A DNA stretch of 64,000 nt from Diploptera punctata. Lineage: Eukaryota; Arthropoda; Insecta; Blattodea; Blaberidae. Below are positions 10,456 to 21,781 of the stretch, one piece after another. How positions within the stretch are numbered: position 1 is the first letter of the stretch; each line of letters begins with the position of its first letter. The stretch is from NCBI GenBank assembly GCA_030220185.1, contig JASPKZ010001265.1, positions 1 through 64,000 on the forward strand, read 5' to 3'. The notes beneath the pieces are model-generated. The model saw only the letters and a program-made list of their open reading frames with translations, had not been told where the DNA came from and did not search any database. The translations under genes and the position numbers were made by a program.

Positions 10456-11684
10456 GGTAATTACTTACTTACTCACTGGCACTACCGAACCCGTAGGTTC
10501 ATGGCCGCACGGACATAAGCTCTCCATACATCCCTATCCTGAGCTAATGCTTTCCAATCATTCCCTGTATAATCTACTTCCCTCAAATCATAGTTAATGT
10601 TGTTCTCCCACCTCATTCTTGGTCTACCAACTGGGCGTTTTCCTTCTGGCTTTCCTACAAGAAGTTTCCATGCACGTCTTTCATTCCCCATGCGCGCAAC
10701 ATGTCCTGCCCATCGCAGTCTACGGGATTTAACTGTTATTATATCTGGCTTCCTATAAAGACCATGTAGTTCATTGTTATGTAGTCTTCTCCATTCACCT
10801 GTCTGTTCATCTCTCTTTGGTCCAAAAATTTTCCTAAGAACTTTATTCTCAAATACTCGTAATCTCCTTTCCTCCCTTAAAGTAAGAGTCCATGTTTCGC
10901 ACCCATATAATATAACTGGTAGAATAATAGTTTTATATATTTTCAGCTTAACGTTTTTTGAAAGGAGTTGGGACATCAAAAGTCTCTGCAATGCATAATA
11001 GCATGCATTTCCAGAATTGAGCCTATGTTTAATTTCTTTGTGCATCTCATTCCTATTTGTGATTATTGTTCCTAGGTATTTGAATTCAGCCAATTCCTCA
11101 AAATTTCCCTCATTTGTCATTAGCTGTCCATTTCCATTATATAATGTATTTCTACGTGTGACCATATATTTAGTTTTACTGATATTTACTTCCAGTCCTA
11201 ATTTCTTAGTGCTACTCAATAGTGTGTGCGTGTTGGCCTTTAGTATCTCCTCGCTATCGGCCAGTAGTACTACATCATCAGCATAAACTAACAGCTTATT
11301 AATACCATTCAGCTGTAAGCCTTCCTCATTCTCTAAAGATTTAATGGCATGCTCTAGTACAGAATTAAATAGTAGAGGAGATAGTGCATCTCCTTGCTTC
11401 AACCCATTCTGGATTTCAAAAGTGTCTGAAAACTGTTTGCCTACACGCACCCTACTCGTTGAGCCATTTCGACACATTCGTATAAGTCTAACTAACTTTT
11501 TAGGAATTCCGAACTCCAGCAGGATACTATATAACTTCTCCCTCTTAATTGAATCATATGCTTTTTGGAAGTCTACATATAGTTGATGTACAGTACCATT
11601 ATATTCCCATTTCTTTTCTAAAATCTGTCTTATACTAAAAATCTGATCTGTTGTAGACCTGTTTCTTCTAAATGCACATTGATG
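10456..11684 (-). pseudogene. LINE family L1, 5'-truncated insertion with long open RT frame
   Basis: This is the best-preserved RT in the window: about 400 codons open on the minus strand from near 11680 to 10482. Motifs in order: AFRRNRSTTDQI, FQKAYDSI-type motif A, GLKQGDALSPLLFN, the catalytic LLVYADDVVLLA (YADD), LGTIITNRNE, ILYGCETWTL, RLRWAGHVARMG and GRPRMRWENNI. The thumb and C-terminal region is of the RTE/APE-endonuclease type. The endonuclease and first RT motifs are missing because of 5' truncation. The 3' end carries a short TAAG-like repeat tail. It is flanked by an identical 11-bp TSD, TCACTAAATCG (10445-10455 and 11685-11695). The intact frame indicates a recent insertion, but it cannot be autonomous. 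Confidence 0.9.
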
Positions 11685-11750
11685 TCACTAAATCGTGTTC
11701 CTTACATAATTCATACAATTCACAATTTCTCCTCCTGCTCCAAATGTGAA
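11685..11750 (-). pseudogene. Older LINE, upstream half of the split fragment
   Basis: The minus frame reads ELYELCKEHDLV and continues into the frame resuming at 10455. Confidence 0.7.
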
Positions 11751-12470
11751 ATCACAAGTAAATTATATCTATCGACATCATGAGAAAAGCGTAAACGTAG
11801 GCCCATATATATTTCGGTCATAAATAAATGAGAAATGGAATTTCCTAATTACTGGTATCATCTTATCTTGTATTCAGTCTCATTTCCCGTTATATTCGAT
11901 GTTATCTGAGAACAATATTTTTATCGATGACACAAATCGATCATATGGCGAGTAAAAGTAACACCACGGTCCCCCCAATAGACGGAATCGGCTGAGTTAA
12001 TACCTTATGCAAGCTCGTTTACAGTACAACTAGAACTTAGCTCGGATTGGGTATAGGAGTTAAGCAAGTCGATAAAATAAATATAATAATTAAAATACAT
12101 TTTTGCCATCTTAAAAATCGCACTATTGTAAGCCATAATCGGTTAAAAATAAGTCGCTTTAAGGCTACGAAACACCAAAAAGGATAGAGAATGCCAGTAC
12201 AGGAAGAAAGAATTCCAAAATGTGTGGAACACCCTGAGAAAATCTTAATTCTACTCCGGGAAATGAATCGTATCTTCCAAACGATAATATTTTTATTACA
12301 GCTTATGCACACAGAATGAGAAAATTTTACATTGATGTATTTATACATAATTTATCGCATCTAAAATGTATCAGGTATTCACCAACATAAAAGTAAGATG
12401 CGGAATTCATTGTATGAGAACTAAATTGTGGATAGGCCTATGTTTTACGGAAATAATCTTCAACATTAAC
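11751..12470. other. No gene recognised
   Basis: AT-rich sequence. A 103-codon minus frame at 12037-12348 has no recognisable features. Confidence 0.5.
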
Positions 12471-12474
12471 AAAA

Positions 12475-12600
12475 TTCATAGTAAAACTCCGTTGAGGTAT
12501 TAGTTCACAAAATTAAAATGATAATATTAAATTAGAAAATTATCTTGTATGTCCGTCTCCTGAACTTAAGAGTTCCATCATCAGCAGAAGGAACAATAGA
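12475..12600 (-). pseudogene. Penelope-like element 3' fragment, minus half of a head-to-head pair
   Basis: On the minus strand it matches the 3' region of the Penelope-like element at 44760-45270: CTGCTGATGATGGAACTC, GGAGACGGAC, then GTGAACTAATACCTCAACGG. The second half of the hammerhead-like motif is deleted. Confidence 0.7.
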
Positions 12601-12765
12601 ATACTACTGCATTCAGGGTCAGTAGATACAGTCCTATCCCTAGCTTATGCTCATGATGGAACTAGTGCCGAAAGGCCTACAGTAAATTAATGTCTTACAA
12701 AGTTGAGGAGACGGGTCTACAAGGTAACAATTTTATAATTTTATACAATAAATAAAATTGTATGG
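12601..12765 (+). pseudogene. Penelope-like element 3' fragment, plus half
   Basis: It contains the same module as 45107-45190 (CATGATGGAACTAGTGCCG, then AAAGGCCTACAG). The conserved core G is replaced (CTCATGA instead of CTGATGA), which should inactivate a hammerhead. It abuts the minus half near 12600. Confidence 0.7.
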
Positions 12766-13105
12766 AAAACAATCTTTATTAATTACTTCAACTAAAGTAC
12801 AGAAATCTGTTGCCATAGAAGACGGAGAATCTAACTTGTGCTAATAGTCTATGTGCATGAAGTCATTTTGACATATAAAGAATCGACATATATTCCTACA
12901 TTTTTCATCCCTTCACCACTTTGGGTATGATGCAGCAACCTGAAACTTTAATACCTGCCTAAAAATTGTAATCGACTAAAATAATAAATAGGTCTATAAG
13001 GGCACAAGAGCCCCGAAGAGCCTAGAAACGCTGAAAAGGTCATCGCTGGGTAGAATATAACAATAGGGAATCATATAGTGTTCCATCTTCTCTCACGTTA
13101 GTTTC
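12766..13105. other. No gene recognised
   Basis: No supported feature. Confidence 0.5.
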
Positions 13106-13109
13106 TAAC

Positions 13110-13910
13110 TCACACACACTATCGAACCCGCGTGGACAAACTCTTCACATATCCCTATCTTGAGCTAAGTTTTATGAGTAATCCTCTATATAATCCACTT
13201 CCCTTAAACCATGGTTAATGTTATTCTCCCACCTCATTCATGGTCGACCAACTGGGCGTTAATTAAGAATCGAGTTTGGTTTAACCGACCAGGGGTTGCA
13301 TCAGCTTTTACACCAAGTCTTGGAACGGTTCTCCCTCTGGTTTTCCTACAAGAGGTTTACATGCCCCTCTTCAATTCCCCATTTGTGCCACATGTCCTTC
13401 CCATCGCAGTCTACGAGACACTGTTCTTATCATATCTGGTTTCCTATAAAGATAATGTAGCTCACTGTTATGTAGTCTTCTCCATTCGCTTCTCTGTTTA
13501 TCTCTCTTTGGTCCAAAAATTGTCCTAAGAACATTATCCTCAAATACTCGTTATCTTTTCACCTCCCTTAAAGTAAGAGTCAATGTTTCACGTCTATATA
13601 ATATAACTGGGAGAATAAGTGTGTTATATATTTTTTTCAGTTTAACTTTTTTCTAGAGTTGGGATAAGAGTCCTTGTAATGCAAATAGCACGCATTTCCA
13701 AAATTGAGCCTATGTTTATATCTTTGTGCATCTCATTCCTATTTGCAATTATTGTTCCTAGTTATTTGAAGTTATCCATTTCTTCAAAATTTCCCCCATT
13801 TGTTATTAATTGTCAATTTCCATTGTATAATGTATTTCTATGTATGAACATATATTTAATTTTATTGATGTTTGCTTCCAGTCCTCATTCTAGTCACAGT
13901 ACTTTTTTTT
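13110..13910 (-). pseudogene. LINE family L1 fragment, degraded
   Basis: Minus-strand relative of 10456-11684, with many indels. About 70 bases unrelated to the family sit at ~13260-13330. No TSD is evident around that insert. Confidence 0.8.
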
Positions 13911-14825
13911 AAATGAATGTCTTAAATTTTATTTTAAATATCTACTCAGTTATTCTCACGGGATAGAGCGCACACGTGAGTGTGTTTTAAAAAGCATGTT
14001 CCAGCATAGCCTACTTCATTGAAAAATTCAATACACTGTCAATCCATCAGCAAAGTGATTAGTTTCATTAACAGTACGGTGACCATATACAGCACATACT
14101 GTCAGATACCCACTTCCGCAGCCAAATGATAAAGGCGTTTTTTTTTTAATTTCGTGGAAAGAAAATTAATTTTCATACTTTTCGCCAAAATCTACCAGCG
14201 CTGTCGATTCCAATTTTTTTTTTCAGAGTTTTATAAAGAATACTTTTTTTTAATTGCCAGTAAATTGTGTAGTTACTAAGAAACGAATTAATTAGTAAGC
14301 ACAATTCCTAGAATTGTATTAATTTATTATTTGTATCAGTTGTTAACCAACAAATTAATTATTCACATTCATGTTTACACTTTACTTTGTAAAATATTGT
14401 CCTGAAATTCCCCAAACTAAGATTTTCTCTTCACGCACAAAAAATCGGGGACACATTTTGAAAGTTATTTTTTATCAATATCGTTAAAGTTTCGCTATTG
14501 TTCGCAAAATTAGGTCAATTTAGTTTCAAATTGAACTTTTCGCTATAATTTGTAAAAATAATATAAATGTTTCACTAACCACAATCACATGATTCTTCAA
14601 TAAACCTTCAAATGACTTCAAAATATCTTTTGTCGTTTTTATCTTTTATGCGAAAAAAAGAGTGCCTCTAACAAATGGGGAAAGCAGTCCAAATACAACG
14701 ATCAAATGATATCTGGGAAACAAACACTGTAAGGCGAAGAAAAGACCAATTGGCTTTAACTATAGAGTTAAATTAATATGATATTATTTAAAATTGGCCT
14801 CATTTTGTAAAATAGTATTATAGTT
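13911..14825. other. No gene recognised
   Basis: AT-rich with T-runs; no supported feature. Confidence 0.5.
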
Positions 14826-14828
14826 TAT

Positions 14829-15165
14829 AAGTTCACCGCTGTGGTCTCGAGGTAGCGTGCTGCCTTGTCACGCAGCGGGCCCGAGTTCGATCCCCGGTCG
14901 GGACAGTTTCATGGGTGCGGTTCCTATCGGGGTTTTTCCTCTTCTGTAAGACAAATGTCAGGAAACTTTAAGGCCAAACGGTCCCCGAACATCATATGGG
15001 CATCGCAATCATCATTATTCATATTCATCTTAGATTAAGCTTAGGATTACGGATTCTCCTGGCGCATCATATCATCACCCATCATATCATCGGGGCAACG
15101 TAACCCCGCCTTCTTACAATTATGCCAATGCCAGGAGAGAACACCAGAAATGTCCAAAAGGAGAC
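14829..15165 (+). mobile_element. tRNA-derived SINE (type A), copy 1
   Basis: The tRNA-like head holds an A-box-like TGGTCTCGAGGTAGCGTGC and a B box GAGTTCGATCC, then the body with CATCGGGGCAACGTAACCC and AATGCCAGGAGAGAACACC. Related heads occur at 37620, 43528 and 52838. Confidence 0.85.
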
Positions 15166-15616
15166 TGGGGCATTAAAAAATATATAGTTCATAAAGTCCT
15201 ATAACTTAAAAAGACATTTATCTACTACTATAACAATCAGTGACTAAAGTTCGCAGTTACTAGGCAACAAAACATATACTTTATATTCTAACAAAACTCA
15301 AAATACTCTATCAAAACATAAAATACAGGTTCAACAAAACGTAATATATGCTTTAATGATGATTTCGTATAACTACATGAATAAACTTTCCTTGTCTTTT
15401 TCTGAAAGTGATTTAATAGTTGCATCATGGACTGCTTTTAAAATTTTTCCTGATGAACTGTGAAAATCATCTTCTCCGCTCATTTTTTACTTTAAATTCA
15501 CATATGAAATCAGCGCCCAAAATTGCAGAATACAACAATGGTTGCTGATTGTTTTTTTTTTTTTTTTTCAAAGCCCACATTACTTTTTTCTCTAAACATA
15601 TCGTTTCCGCAATTAA
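15166..15616. other. No gene recognised
   Basis: AT-rich, no supported feature. Confidence 0.5.
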
Positions 15617-15657
15617 TAAATTTAATTCATCATCATCATCATAATACATTCACGAAT

Positions 15658-16236
15658 TTAGGCCATTTGTTGACCTGTTTCGGCCTCAAGAGAAACACCA
15701 TCCAGAAGTCTTTTGAGTGGACGTCCTGGTCTTCTTCTTCCTGCAGGCTGATATCTTAATATTAGTTTGGGTATTCTGTGATCTTCCATTCGATGAACAT
15801 GTTGTATCCATCTTGACTTATAATCAGACATTTTGTTTTCTAAAGATTCCATGTGTAATTCTTCTAAGATGTCTTCATTTTTTTTGTGATCTAGTAGTGT
15901 GTATCCTGCAGTCCTCCGAAGATATCTCATTTCAGCAGATCTAAGTCTCTGTATATCCTTCTGTTTCAACGTCCATACTTCGCTACCATACAAAAGAGTT
16001 GGAAGAGCCAGTGTTTTATACACTTTCAGTCTTGAATGCTTTTGGACTAACTGTGGCTTGAAGATAGAATTTATTAACCCTAAAATTCTTAAAAATTTAG
16101 ATATTTTTGCATTTACATCCTTTTCTTCTTCATATGAGATATTGCATCCTAGATATGTAAAATTATTCACCTGCTCCAAAATTTTATTGTCCAGTACAAT
16201 TTTACTTCTGACAGGATCTACACCTTGAAATGCCAT
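15658..16236 (-). pseudogene. LINE C-terminal segment
   Basis: The minus frame has LGCNISYEEEKDVNAKI, LLYGSEVWTLKQKDIQRLR, MRYLRRTAGYTLLDHKKNE, WIQHVHRMEDHRIPK and GRRRPGRPLKRLL. It overlaps the RT frame by 35 bases in another phase. A one-base slip in the homopolymer would explain the break. It resembles the C-termini at 27593, 38610, 54050 and 56380. Confidence 0.88.
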
Positions 16237-17050
16237 AATTTTGTTTTTTTTCTGTAGATATCTTTAATCCATATTCTTCTGTAATTTTGTTAAGTTCATA
16301 CAGACCTTTCTGTAGATTATCTTCGGAATTTGCTATTATTATTTGGTCATCTGCAAACAATAGGGTGTTTAATTTTCTATTTTCTGATATTCTTATTCCA
16401 AATTTATATTTTTTGTTCCAGCAACATATTACTTCATTGATATAAATTGCAAAGAGTGTTGGGGATAGGGGGCAGCCTTGTCTCACACCACGATTTATAA
16501 TTCCTTCTTCAGAAAATCTGTTATTTAATTTAATCTTTATGGTGTTGTCTTTGTAAATATTTTGTATGTTCTGCCGAAGTAAATTTGGTATATTTCTGTC
16601 TTCCAATATATTTAAGAGTTTTGATCTCTTGACTGTGTCGAATGCTTTTTCAAAATCTATGAAAGCAAAATGTGTTTCTAAGTTGAATTCTCTTCTTTTT
16701 TCAAGCAATAGTTTAACAGAAAATGCTGAATCAATACAAGATCGTCCTTTCCTAAATCCATTTTGACATTCCATAAGGAATTTTTCACTGAAACTTTTCA
16801 ATTTTCCATTTAAAATGTCTGCATAAATTTTGTAGCATGTGTTTAACAAACTGATTCCCCTATAGTTGTCCATTTTTCTCTTGTCTCCTTTCTTGAACAG
16901 GGGTATAACAATGCTTGTCTTCCATTCTTGTGGTATATCTGCATTTTTGAATACATTATTAAAGAAGGACAACAGTCTTTCATGGAACTGTTTGCCTGCA
17001 TATTTGTACAATTCAGAATTCAAACCATCTGTGCCCAGTTGCCTTCCCAT
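16202..17050 (-). pseudogene. LINE reverse transcriptase domain
   Basis: The 282-codon minus frame contains the RT signature in order: NYRGISLLNTCYKIYADIL, NGFRKGRSCIDSAF, AFIDFEKAFDTV (motif A Asp), GVRQGCPLSPTLFAIYIN and LNTLLFADDQIII (motif C, FADD). The catalytic aspartates are intact. The frame is lost at its end in a T-run near 16244-16251, where an indel separates it from the C-terminal segment. RT would copy the element RNA at the nicked target. Confidence 0.9.
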
Positions 17051-17092
17051 TTTTTAATTTCTTTAAACTATTGTTCAATTCTTCCAATGATA

Positions 17093-17434
17093 TTATGGAA
17101 TCTGTCTCATTATTATTTCGGAAAATTGTATCTTCATAGCTATTGTCAGTCCAAAGACTTTATAATAATTGAAAAAATCTTCTTTTGTTACTCCGCAATT
17201 AATTTTGGTAGATTCTTTAATATCTTTATTCAAATGTTTTAATATTTTGAAGGCATTAGGTTGGAGCTTATGCAAATCTGATTCTAAATGTGTAACAAAA
17301 TTTAACCATGTTTTCCTATGTCTCTTTCTTATTTCCCTCTTAACAATAGCTCTACAGCGTTTGAATTCTATTTCATTTTCTACTTTCTTTGTGTTCAAAT
17401 ATTTTTTATAAGCTGCATTTTTTTCTTCAATCAA
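17093..17434 (-). pseudogene. LINE linker between endonuclease and RT
   Basis: A charged, probably helical stretch (IEEKNAAYKKYLNTKKVE, KREIRKRHRKTWLNFV) typical of the spacer before RT motif 0. It is shifted out of frame with both neighbours. Confidence 0.75.
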
Positions 17435-17896
17435 TTGTTTTATTTGATCATCCCAGATTTTAGAGTTCTATTTCTTCTTTGTTGTATATTTACTTTTCCT
17501 AAAGTTTCATTAGCTGCATTTTGAATTATCATTTTAATGTTTTTCCATTCTTCTTCAACATCATTACTTTCTGGAGTTGTAGCCATATATTGCTGAATTC
17601 TTCTCGAATATAACCATTTAATGCTGTCATCATAAATAATTTTACCTTGTACTTTTGTTCTATGCTCTGTTGTTGTTTTTCTTCTTTTTTAACCATCTTG
17701 GTGGAAATCTTATTCTTGCTTCTACTAGGTAGTGATCTGAACCAATATCATATCCTCTGTAGGCTCTGACATCGAGAAACAATTTAAAAATCTTATTATT
17801 TGCAATGAAATAATCAATGATTGATTTTGAGTCCTGACGATGCCAGGTATATTATGTATGTTTCTATGATTGTAAAAGGTATTCGTTATTTTCAGT

Positions 17897-18490
17897 TCAT
17901 TGTAGATAGCAAAATCTGTTAATCTGTCTTGTCCCATTCCTATTGCTGGTTGGTTCGCCAAATGTTCCAATATTATTGTTGACTTGAGCATTGCCCACTC
18001 TGGCATTTAAATCTCCTATTATGAGAATGTAATCATTTCTATTAATTTTGCTATAAATTTCTTGTAATATTTTATAAAATTCTTCATTGTCTTCTTCACG
18101 GCCTTCCTCTGGTGCATATACACCAAGAACTGTCAAATTACCTCTATTTATTTTCAGTCGAAGCTCTAATATTCTTTCATTCCAGTAAGTGTAGTGTTGA
18201 ATTTTATTTCTTATGGTTTTATTAATCCAAATCATTACTCCAGCTTGTCCATGGGTTTTCCTGTCGACACCGCTATATATTTGTACATAATTTTGTGTTT
18301 CTTTCGTTCCTTTAAGCTTCTTCTTAGTCTCTGTAGTTACTGCAATATCAATGTTTCTATTTTTAAATATACTGTCTAGTTCCTCTTCTTTTTCATGGAT
18401 GCTTCGGACATTCCAGGTTGCATATCTTACAATATCATTGTGCCGTTTTCTTTTAACCATATTTCTTTGCTGTGGGTCGTCATATTTCAA
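17897..18490 (-). pseudogene. LINE APE-type endonuclease domain
   Basis: The minus frame contains YATWNVRSIHEKEEEL, VTTETKKKLKG, LTVLGVYAPEEGREEDN and YILIIGDLNARVGN. These correspond to the catalytic motifs of the exonuclease-endonuclease-phosphatase fold (N, E, YAP, GDxN). The domain would nick the target to prime reverse transcription. The frame breaks near 17950, and the C-terminal endonuclease part continues in another frame (17725-18006). Confidence 0.88.
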
Positions 18491-18780
18491 TTCCTTCTGG
18501 CTTTTTCGTGTTGAGACTTTGAAAGTAGTTTTGAAGTTCCTTAGGACAGGTTACTGGCCCGACGCTAAGTAGTCCAGTGGTAGGGCTGCTACCTTTTAGT
18601 CTCTGGACAGACATTAGGATACCGCATTTACTCAGTACCTGATGGAACGGTTATACCGCCGTGACTCGGTCCTCAGAGCCTCGTTTGTGAAAACAGGTTG
18701 TACCACGAGAAGGTGAGGATGAGAATTGGGTAGGAGAGGTTATACACACGTCACTACCCCTTACAACCCTAAATTTAATT

Positions 18781-19785
18781 AATATAGTAAATACACAACA
18801 TATACTAAAATACTCTAAACATGGATAAAATATTATAGACAACACGTTACAAAAATAGGTTTAGTAACTCGCTGCTATTAGGACACTCCCTTTCTCGTTT
18901 TTAAATCTCTGATTTTGTAACTAGTCGTCTATTATAATCCCCGGAAATCGAATCTTGGTTCTTTAGGTTAGGGATATAGTCTAAAATATTGTTTTTAAAA
19001 CTAGTTAAAACATATCTATATTTGCTCTAACTTCTCTTGAGAAACCAGACCTGTCGAATACAATAAAATTTAATACGAGTATAATACAGCTAATTTCACA
19101 TAGGCAAACTATTTTTGAGAACTCCATGTTCTTTCACGTAACCATTAAATTACGAACGGGTGGTTTTCAAGCGGTGATCTTCACAACAGGTGTTCTATGT
19201 CCTTACACTGACCCTGAACATGCTAAACTGACCAAGACCGAATTTCATTGTTGTAATATAGTTCGGTTACACCTGCCATATTGAAACCTTATTCCCAATA
19301 AGACAAACCTCTTTATTAAAAAGTAATTTATCTGACATGGATTTATTATTAATTAATTCAGTTTTAGAAAAAGTTGATAAAAACCAAGGTTTCTAATGGT
19401 GCAAGTATAAATTATAACGTAAGCCCAGCATAATTATAGTTCACATCTGTTACAGATGTTATTAGGTTGTTTGAAAATTAAGTAGTGTGAATGAAGGAGT
19501 TAATAGAACAATATTCAGGATGTCCAGCAAATTACAAATATGAAATTCCCGAATATTTCCCCTGTTTTTGTATGGCATCAAATAATAATTCCTGAGTTTT
19601 TTTTAATGGTAAATTGAATTAATTCTAGTAAAGCTAATTTTGTTAAAATATATTTTTAATATGTGTAAGTGATAACATATAATTTATTTTTATGGTAAGG
19701 TCTTAAATAAGAATAGCAAAATAATGTATTTAAAAAAAATTATTTGAACATGAACTATGTTACGATAAAACATTACAAACATTCT
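18781..19785. other. No gene recognised
   Basis: About 1 kb of AT-rich sequence without a supported feature. Confidence 0.5.
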
Positions 19786-19981
19786 CACGTTAATAGTATA
19801 TTACGATGCGACGTTAGGAAGTGGTTTTAAAGAATTAAGGAAAATGTTTAAAAACCGAACGATAGAGAGGTTTTTAATTTCTGAGATTCTGTAAAACACT
19901 TCACAAACGTGCGTTGTACATTATTTTTTGTGTGATGGTGTTTTCAAAATAATGAATAATAGTAAAATAATAACATCTTTG

Positions 19982-20189
19982 ATGATCTTGAAGAAGATTT
20001 TCGGGCTGTAGACCGTGGTCGTGAGGCTTGTAGTTCCCCGACGTTCGCCAGAGACTGCGTCTGGCATCCTCAAGGGTTGTCTCTGGCGAAACGTCGGGGA
20101 ACTACAAGCCTCACGACCACGGCCTACAGCCCGAAAATCTTCTTCAAGATCATCATAGCAACTCCGGCCGTGAAAGTCTACGTGAATAC
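19982..20189. mobile_element. Hairpin insertion of Penelope-type sequence with 13-bp TSD
   Basis: Two nearly perfect ~75-bp arms (starting GATGATCTTGAAGAAG and ending TTCTTCAAGATCATC) surround a loop near 20050-20075. A ~30-bp non-palindromic tail follows. The block is flanked by AATAACATCTTTG on both sides (19969-19981, 20190-20202). The arms include GGCGAAACGTC and, across the loop on the minus strand, TGAGGATGCC, an arrangement like the hammerhead modules of Penelope terminal repeats. Confidence 0.8.
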
Positions 20190-20233
20190 AATAACATCTT
20201 TGTTGGAAATATTTGCGTTCATTATAAACAACT

Positions 20234-20709
20234 GAATCCTCCTACCACAATATTGACACTAGGTCACAAGATAGCAGTCTGCTAACAATTCCTCTTCATA
20301 GCACTTCCTCCTATTCTACTTCCTTCACAGTAGCCTCCGCCCGCTCCTGGAATCTCCTTCCTCAAGATATCAGGGGTTGCCGCACACTTGGCATCTTTAA
20401 GTCACACTTATACAGTTACCTGTTGTCTAATAATTAATTTTTCTCTATTTATTTAATTTTATACTATGTCATTAATCTTTCTTTCCTCGTTTTTTATATA
20501 TTTTGTACATATTATATATTTATATTCGTTAAATTTAGAGTAAATCAAAATACATTATAAATATTAATTGTATTGTATTCATAACTTGTAATCGTTTATA
20601 TATACATATTGTAATTTAGATTTAAGACTTTTCTTTTGTATTTTTTTTTAAACCTGGTTGAGTGGTAGACAAGGCCTTAAGGCCTTAACTCTGCCAGGCA
20701 AAATAAAGC

Positions 20710-20770
<61 letters not shown>
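20234..20770 (+). pseudogene. CR1/L2-type LINE 3' end with (ATT)n tail
   Basis: The coding end reads SARSWNLLPQDIRGCRTLGI and FKSHLYSYLL, then a stop at ~20435. It is followed by a 3' UTR (GGTTGAGTGGTAGACAAGG, TCTGCCAGGCAAAATAAAG) and a long ATT tract at about 20708-20768. The 'RxWNxLPxxIR...FKxxL' ending is typical of CR1/L2-like elements. Comparison with other G copies suggests about 4 bp of target was lost and no TSD made. Confidence 0.82.
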
Positions 20771-21084
20771 GTTAACGGTGTGGGCAATGGCTATTAGTTG
20801 AAATTACAGGAGGCAGTGATACAATATTAGCGATAAAATGGCGGCAAGTACGTATTTATTGTTTTATATTGTTTCAAATAAGATTCAGTTAATTTAAAAT
20901 GCAATGATTTGCTTCGTATAATGTATATTAACACTACCTTTTGGATATATTTTGTGTATACATTGTACGTAGTATACATAGAGGGCAGTGATTTTGCTTC
21001 CCACACGCGGTTTGTAATATGTAATATTACAGTATAGTTATTGTATTACAATATAGTTATTTAGATCGGGCAAAATACTAATTT

Positions 21085-21143
21085 TTGCAAGATAGTGCGT
21101 TCTGTCGTACTTCAGGAATGTCGACCTGAAAGTTCAATTTCAG
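21085..21143 (+). repeat. Inverted 5' piece of family G
   Basis: The first ~60 bp of G (GATAGTGCGTTCTGTCGTAC) lie here in plus orientation directly beyond the reverse copy 2. That is the shape of a 5' inversion. Confidence 0.6.
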
Positions 21144-21224
21144 CTGCTTGCTTATATATAGGTAGTGGTATAGACTGCTAAAATTTTAAATGTGTTTAAA
21201 ATACATACCAGTGTAAAATATAAA

Positions 21225-21781
21225 TAACACTGAGCAACAAAAAAAAAATGTCTCAGAAAGAAAAATATGTGATTCTGCTAGTATTTTTTCTCCTGAATTC
21301 AATATGATATCGGTTTTTCTCCATCACGCAAGGTATCCGAGAGACAGGTATTTATAATTTCAAACACTTCAATATTTTCTACATTCGTAAGTACACAGTT
21401 TTCGAACATTCGGACTCACCTAGAAAGTAAGAAATGACGATTTTCTGCTATATTTCACCTGTGGAGCATCCTTTTTGATGGTCCAACAATAATCGGCCAG
21501 CATATCAGGATTCCATTTGCCTGGATATCTCTTTTTCATAGCTGAAATCTCCTGATGAAAGTGTTCCCCGTGCTCATCGCTCACTGCGCCAAGATTTTCT
21601 GGAAGAAATCTACGTTTATTATAAAAAATAATTATTTAAATCCATTAACTGAAATTGAAATAAAAAACTGTGGGTGATGGAGAAATTCCTAATATATATG
21701 CCTATTTGAAAACACGATAAAAACTGCATTAAATATAACTATTGGTACTCATGAGACAAAAATCATGTTGGCCAGTGTTAT
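21225..21781 (-). mobile_element. Family H transposon, copy 1, with conserved protein fragment
   Basis: The ends read AACACTGAGCAAC and GTTGGCCAGTGTT in inverted orientation. On the minus strand about 21600-21425 encodes LPENLGAVSDEHGEHFHQ and later KWNPDMLADYCWTIKKD, followed by a stop. I recall this PENLGAVSDEHGE/ADYCW sequence from many arthropod genomes as part of a transposon-derived protein, but cannot name the superfamily. Immediately after the stop the sequence reads TTTCTAGGTGAGT. Confidence 0.7.

Larger units (their letters stand above)
15628..18769 (-). mobile_element. Apparently full-length LINE (RTE-like), 3.14 kb
   Basis: The element is bounded by an identical 11-bp duplication TAAATTTAATT (15617-15627 and 18770-18780). 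Read on the minus strand it has a leader of about 280 bp (18769-18491), one degenerate long coding region and a (GAT)n tail at 15628. Three kilobases, one ORF, an APE-type endonuclease and a microsatellite tail fit RTE-like elements, though I cannot fix the clade. The coding parts are described separately; frame breaks make it non-autonomous. Confidence 0.88.
19790..21065 (-). repeat. Family G repeat, copy 2 (reverse), carrying two insertions
   Basis: The reverse complement matches copy 1 over 19790-19981, 20190-20233 and about 20770-21065. The gaps are a hairpin insertion (19982-20189) and a LINE 3' end (20234-20770). Confidence 0.8.

Noticed and set aside
14829..14920. SINE head as a functional tRNA gene
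   Set aside because: A and B boxes are present but the arms do not fold into a cloverleaf and it continues into the SINE body.
16566..17242. Several plus-strand frames of 60-104 codons
   Set aside because: Antisense shadows of the minus-strand LINE RT, which carries the motifs.
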